Shown: in pieces, positions 62,953 to 64,000 of the stretch
How the letters are laid out: every line of letters starts with the position of its first letter
Position numbering within the stretch: the stretch's first letter is position 1
Origin: Lithodes maja
Lineage: Eukaryota > Arthropoda > Malacostraca > Decapoda > Lithodidae
Assembly (NCBI GenBank): GCA_037953745.1
Contig: JBAKBP010006542.1
Coordinates: 45,289-109,288, forward strand
DNA: 64,000 nt
Direction of reading: 5' to 3'
Position numbers and translations under genes: made by a program
Notes under the pieces: generated by a model
Databases searched by the model: none
What the model saw: only the letters and a program-made list of their open reading frames with translations
Told to the model about the DNA's origin: nothing

Positions 62953-64000
62953 TTGGAGATGGTGCATTTCTCTGGCCCCCCTTCTCCCTCATGCTTGAGC
63001 CCATTCATTTTCAGATTTTAAGACGTTTTGCCCATGAGTTTCGCGATTTTAAGAATTTTCGCTCCGTTTCTTTGTCAATATTTAGAAGTTTCGTGCCATT
63101 TATGTGTCGATTTTTTCCTGGGGAGCAATAGCGAGCTTGTAATTTTGGTGGGGACAAATCTACCAAAAAATGTACAAATGTACAGAAGGAGGACCTATGG
63201 GATGTTTTGTTTAATCTTGATGGATCTAGGATGGAAACTAAAGCAATATTAAATAAATAAATATATCTAAAAATAAATAAATCCTACCCCTTACAAGAGA
63301 ATAAGGAATCGATAATCTCATGAGCATAGTGTGATAATATAATAGGATGAAAGACAATGGGGCTGTGCATTTCCGATAAGTAGAGCTATAATTCTGATAA
63401 ACACGGTATTATGGTATGTTTTCTTCCAGCTGATGGCAAATTGAATGTTTTGCAACTGATTTTTTGATAGTTAATGGAAATATATAAAACTACTATGTCT
63501 CTGTGTGATATTAATTCTAGGTTTTCATAATTAATAACATATTTCGATACAAACTCTTCGTAATAGCCGAGTAATCGAGATTTTGAGATGGCAATTTACC
63601 GTCAGCTGGAAAACAATGGACTATAGTACAATATTCTAACCGAGCACACTGTAGATATGATACAATAATAATACCGGTAGCTTTGATAGAAACAGCTGAC
63701 CAATATAGAGTGGACGCGACCTCTAATAAATGCAGCGTGAATGTAATGTCTACAAAACGACTTTGAGGTGTGCTAGCAACGCGTCTAAAACAAAATAATA
63801 GATACAAAGTAAAGTGCGAGGGGAGTGTTCCTGAAAATGACTCTTCCACAAACTGTCCTCATTAGCATCCAGGTGAATCAGGTGAACGAAGGGGACGAGT
63901 GGGGAGAACCTTGATATCTTCCTTCCTTCCTTCCTTCTATCTTGCTACCTTTCTTATTTCTATCTTTGCTCCTTCCCTTCCTTCTCTTAAATATTCATAG
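62953..64000. other. No gene recognised
   Basis: Contains the third copy of the dispersed motif (63025-63150) and ends in a C/T-rich microsatellite-like stretch (63915-63990). Open frames of 74 and 110 codons have no recognisable motif. Confidence 0.5.

Overview
The window is eukaryotic, metazoan-type DNA. It holds microsatellites, foldback and MITE-type repeats, poly(A)-tailed non-LTR retrotransposons, BEL/Pao, Ty3/Gypsy and Gmr1-like LTR elements, and no operon-like gene packing. The mix suggests an invertebrate, possibly a crustacean, but nothing here fixes the species. I find no host protein gene, rRNA or tRNA. Nearly everything recognisable is mobile-element sequence in various stages of decay.

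Layout, left to right. 1-3050: Ty3/Gypsy remnant A (gag, protease, RT, RNase H, no integrase), cut by the window edge. 3598-5622: a poly(A)-tailed retroelement with an RT and a C-terminal Cys/His plus nuclease-like region. 5701-18640: a second, decayed Ty3/Gypsy element B. Its RT gene is split at 8383/16500 by a complete 8.1-kb LTR element (8384-16499, TSD TCAC) whose 1.86-kb LTRs are nearly identical. The inner element keeps an unbroken 1,237-codon Gag-protease ORF on the minus strand but has lost catalytic RT and integrase. 18643-24293: foldback/long-TIR repeats enclosing LINE copy A and a minus-strand gag-like ORF. 24604-32421: a BEL/Pao element (minus strand, 0.8-kb LTRs, TSD ATCAG) carrying a TTAA-flanked MITE exactly at its gag-pol junction. 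32490-34645: two LINE remnants, one broken by a poly(T)-headed retrosequence and a second TTAA MITE. 35840-36500: a roughly 160-bp minisatellite hit by a Tc1/mariner-type MITE.

39663-44555 is the best-preserved retroelement. Its polyprotein runs Gag - protease - integrase - RT - RNase H, the Gmr1-like order (Ty3/Gypsy-type sequences in a Ty1/Copia-like arrangement). A decayed second copy of part of its RT follows the stop codon. Its 3' LTR then faces an inverted copy of the same LTR, forming a 3.5-kb palindromic structure (44891-48390).

48.4-64 kb is repeat-dominated: a (TA)n tract, nested TTAA MITEs (with an empty site for one of them visible at 62.77 kb), a 296-bp tandem duplication, hairpin repeats, a TIR element, rearranged minus-strand LINE RT fragments, LINE copy B, and a satellite apparently derived from the C-terminal coding end of a LINE.

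The elements interact mainly by nesting, which gives a relative timeline. Gypsy B is older than the inner Gmr1-like insertion, BEL is older than its MITE, and MITE-2 is older than MITE-3. The two most unusual points are the Gmr1-like pol order and the young but catalytically empty inner element, which implies mobilisation in trans.
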